In this document: one piece after another, positions 62,311-64,000 of the stretch | Position numbering within the stretch: the first letter of the stretch is position 1 | Layout of the letters: each line of letters opens with the position of its first letter | Assembly (NCBI GenBank): GCA_907165065.1 | Contig: OU015525.1 | Span: 51,593,537-51,657,536 of the forward strand | Direction: 5' to 3' | DNA from: Caprimulgus europaeus | Lineage: Eukaryota; Chordata; Aves; Caprimulgiformes; Caprimulgidae | DNA: 64,000 bases | The notes under the pieces: model-generated | What the model was told of the DNA's origin: nothing | The model's database searches: none | Seen by the model: the letters and a program-made list of their open reading frames with translations, nothing else | Made by a program: the position numbers and the translations under genes

Positions 62311-63239
62311 TTGATACCCTAAAAAACAATCTGTCAAAGAGAGGGTGTTCCACACATACAGCAATATAAAAAATAAAAAAGTTAATGAATAAAGTTTTCT
62401 TGTGTAAATTTCTTTACAGGTCATTTCACTCAGTTGTATCCTTTCTCAAATTAAAAGCATTATTATGAGTAATGTTTTGGGGGTTTACAGCATGTCTATT
62501 TCATATATACAGATGAGGTTTTACCATAATCAAAATAAGTAAATTGTACAAGCTTTCTTTCAGTTTACTTCTAAAATCTCCATGGATCATATGATAAAGG
62601 TGATATATTAAAAATCTTGTTCTGTAAAGGTCCATGTGTAATATTTGTGAGATTAGGAACTTTCTGAAAGTTATTCATTTGTGCTGGTGTTGGAGAAGAG
62701 ATAGCTGGCAGAACCAGACATGCTTAGTTTTTTGTCAATATGGATCTTAACAAGATTCCTAAATGGAGCTAAAGATTTGCTGTTGCTATGCAAGTCTAAT
62801 TCTTCCCTTCTGAAAGTTTCATACTGTAGTACAAGCAAGTTAATAGCTATTTCAAACATTTCTTCTATTATTTTTCTCTACTAGCCTTCTCTTCCCTGGA
62901 CCTTGTGTCTGTAATATGCAGATGCAATTCTGAATAGGCAAAAATCACTATGTGATAGTTCCAGTAACATATTTTCTGTTAAATAATCAGCAGGTAAAAT
63001 ACATAAATAGTCTTGTCAGCAGGCTTTCCTTTTTCTGGCTGAGTGCCACATTAGAGTCATATTACCTCCTGTTTACCCTCAAAAAAAAGATACATAAAAT
63101 CAAGAACAGTGTCAAGAAAGGCCACAAGAATGGTAAAAATGCAGAAAACTTTAGGTGCAGGAAAGGATTAAACAGTGATTCTTCAGGCAGCATACAATGT
63201 CTATGATAAAAGTTATGAAATTATGTCAATGGTGAAAGC
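62311..63239. other. AT-rich noncoding DNA, nothing recognised
   Basis: No gene or repeat family was recognised in this stretch. Confidence 0.5.
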
Positions 63240-63640
63240 AAGGACATAATGGTTGTTCACTGTGTCACATAGCACCTTAAGACCACAGATGTGGAGAGGG
63301 TTGAAGGAAAGCTTAGGAAGCAGCTTCAAAATAAAAGGAGTTGTTTTTCAATGTATCATGTTATCACCTTATTGAACTCATTGATACCAGACATGGGAAT
63401 CATCTCATCCAGATTCAAAGAGCAACTAGACAAATTCATGGAAGAAAAATCCCTTAGAGACTATTAAGCAGAAATGTATAACTTCTGCTTCAGTAAATCC
63501 TCCACATAGATTTCTTGGCACTGAACAAATAACCTGAGGGCTAGGCAACTAGGCAACATACAGGTCCTTTGGGCTAATCTGCACAGCTGTTCTTGTGAGA
63601 AACACTATTGCTGTCCCAGTAGCAACACTGAGTTTGAGAA
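63240..63640 (+). mobile_element. Ancient CR1-like LINE 3' end
   Basis: The words TTGAACTCATTGATACCAG, CAGATTCAAAGAGCAACTAG and ACAAATTCATGGAAGAAAA followed by a CTATTAAG word lie in the order seen at the carboxy terminus of ORF2 and the start of the 3' untranslated region in old amniote CR1/L3-type LINEs, as I remember them. Divergence is high, there is no intact frame and no octamer tail. Boundaries are approximate. Confidence 0.5.
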
Positions 63641-63773
63641 AGTAAACAAGAGCGGAACCAGTTGTCTCATATGGGCATGCTCGATCACCTCCAGTGATGG
63701 TCAAGACACTGCTGTCTCAGAGTAACCACAATCAGATGCAAAACATCAAAGTCACAGAAAAAATTTCAGCCAC

Positions 63774-63817
63774 AAAAAAAAAAAAAAAGAAAAAGAAAAT
63801 TTAAAAAAAGAAAAGAC
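63774..63817. repeat. A-rich low-complexity tract
   Basis: A-runs broken by single G residues and one TTT. There is no adjoining gene-like sequence, so it is not taken as the tail of a processed pseudogene. Confidence 0.85.
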
Positions 63818-64000
63818 TGAAACAAGCTCTCCTGCCCATGCAGCATCAATGCCTACACAGGAGGCATATGGGGCTAACCTGTCACATAAACTGGAGAGCT
63901 TCATAAACTGGAGATGAGCAACAAGCATTATGTGACTAGTTATGCACAGCCTGTGGGAAAAGACTCCACAATATGGGTTTGCTTAGACCAGAAAAGAGAA
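63818..64000 (+). mobile_element. Possible start of a CR1-like fragment at the window end
   Basis: The last bases, GGTTTGCTTAGACCAGAAAAGAGAA, resemble the CR1 ORF2 segment that reads GGGCTGTTCAGCCTGGAAAAGAGAA at about 16410-16434. The match is short and the window ends there, so this is a weak call. The remainder of the interval shows nothing recognisable. Confidence 0.3.

Overview
This window looks like AT-rich, gene-poor nuclear DNA from a bird. The main evidence is its repeat content. It holds CR1 LINE copies with the CR1 3' ending (the octamer ATTCTATG repeated) and several LTRs of a type I recognise from neoavian and passerine endogenous retroviruses. It also has long, clean vertebrate-type microsatellites. 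I see no bacterial operon, rRNA, tRNA or CRISPR array. I found no host protein-coding gene that I can defend, so the window is best read as a gene desert or the inside of a very large intron.

Layout: 1-4.5 kb is plain DNA with a 93-bp CR1 tail. A solo LTR with a perfect 5-bp target duplication lies at 4.48-5.10 kb. From 9.08 to about 12.0 kb there is a decayed endogenous retrovirus-like element, with two diverged LTR-like repeats around about 1.4 kb of internal sequence. A 1.55-kb 5'-truncated CR1 (+) at 15.24-16.79 kb carries a broken reverse transcriptase. A splice-flanked candidate exon is at 17.54 kb. A CTTT microsatellite and a younger CR1 (-) occupy 20.9-21.8 kb. The stretch 21.8-28.1 kb is empty apart from an AT/GT dinucleotide tract. 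A decayed 33-bp minisatellite sits at 30.9-31.15 kb and a solo LTR at 32.88-33.47 kb. An old antisense CR1 followed by a 77-bp LTR stub covers 39.1-40.1 kb. A 286-bp uninterrupted GAAAA tract is at 40.85-41.14 kb and a 996-bp solo LTR at 44.09-45.08 kb. From 45 to 64 kb there is mostly featureless DNA with a second splice-flanked candidate, a possible conserved noncoding block near 62.2 kb and an old LINE 3' end near 63.4 kb.

All five LTR insertions appear to be in minus orientation, while the CR1 copies are mixed. This is weakly consistent with an intron of a plus-strand gene, because sense LTRs are generally depleted from introns. The two candidate exons are also on the plus strand, but neither could be assigned to a known gene.

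I did not find a convincing new biological system. The observations most worth checking are the two candidate exons, the 33-bp decayed repeat, the GAAAA tract, the asymmetric ERV remnant and a 14-bp-stem hairpin at 13.58 kb. All family assignments come from reading the sequence and memory of repeat families; no search was run.
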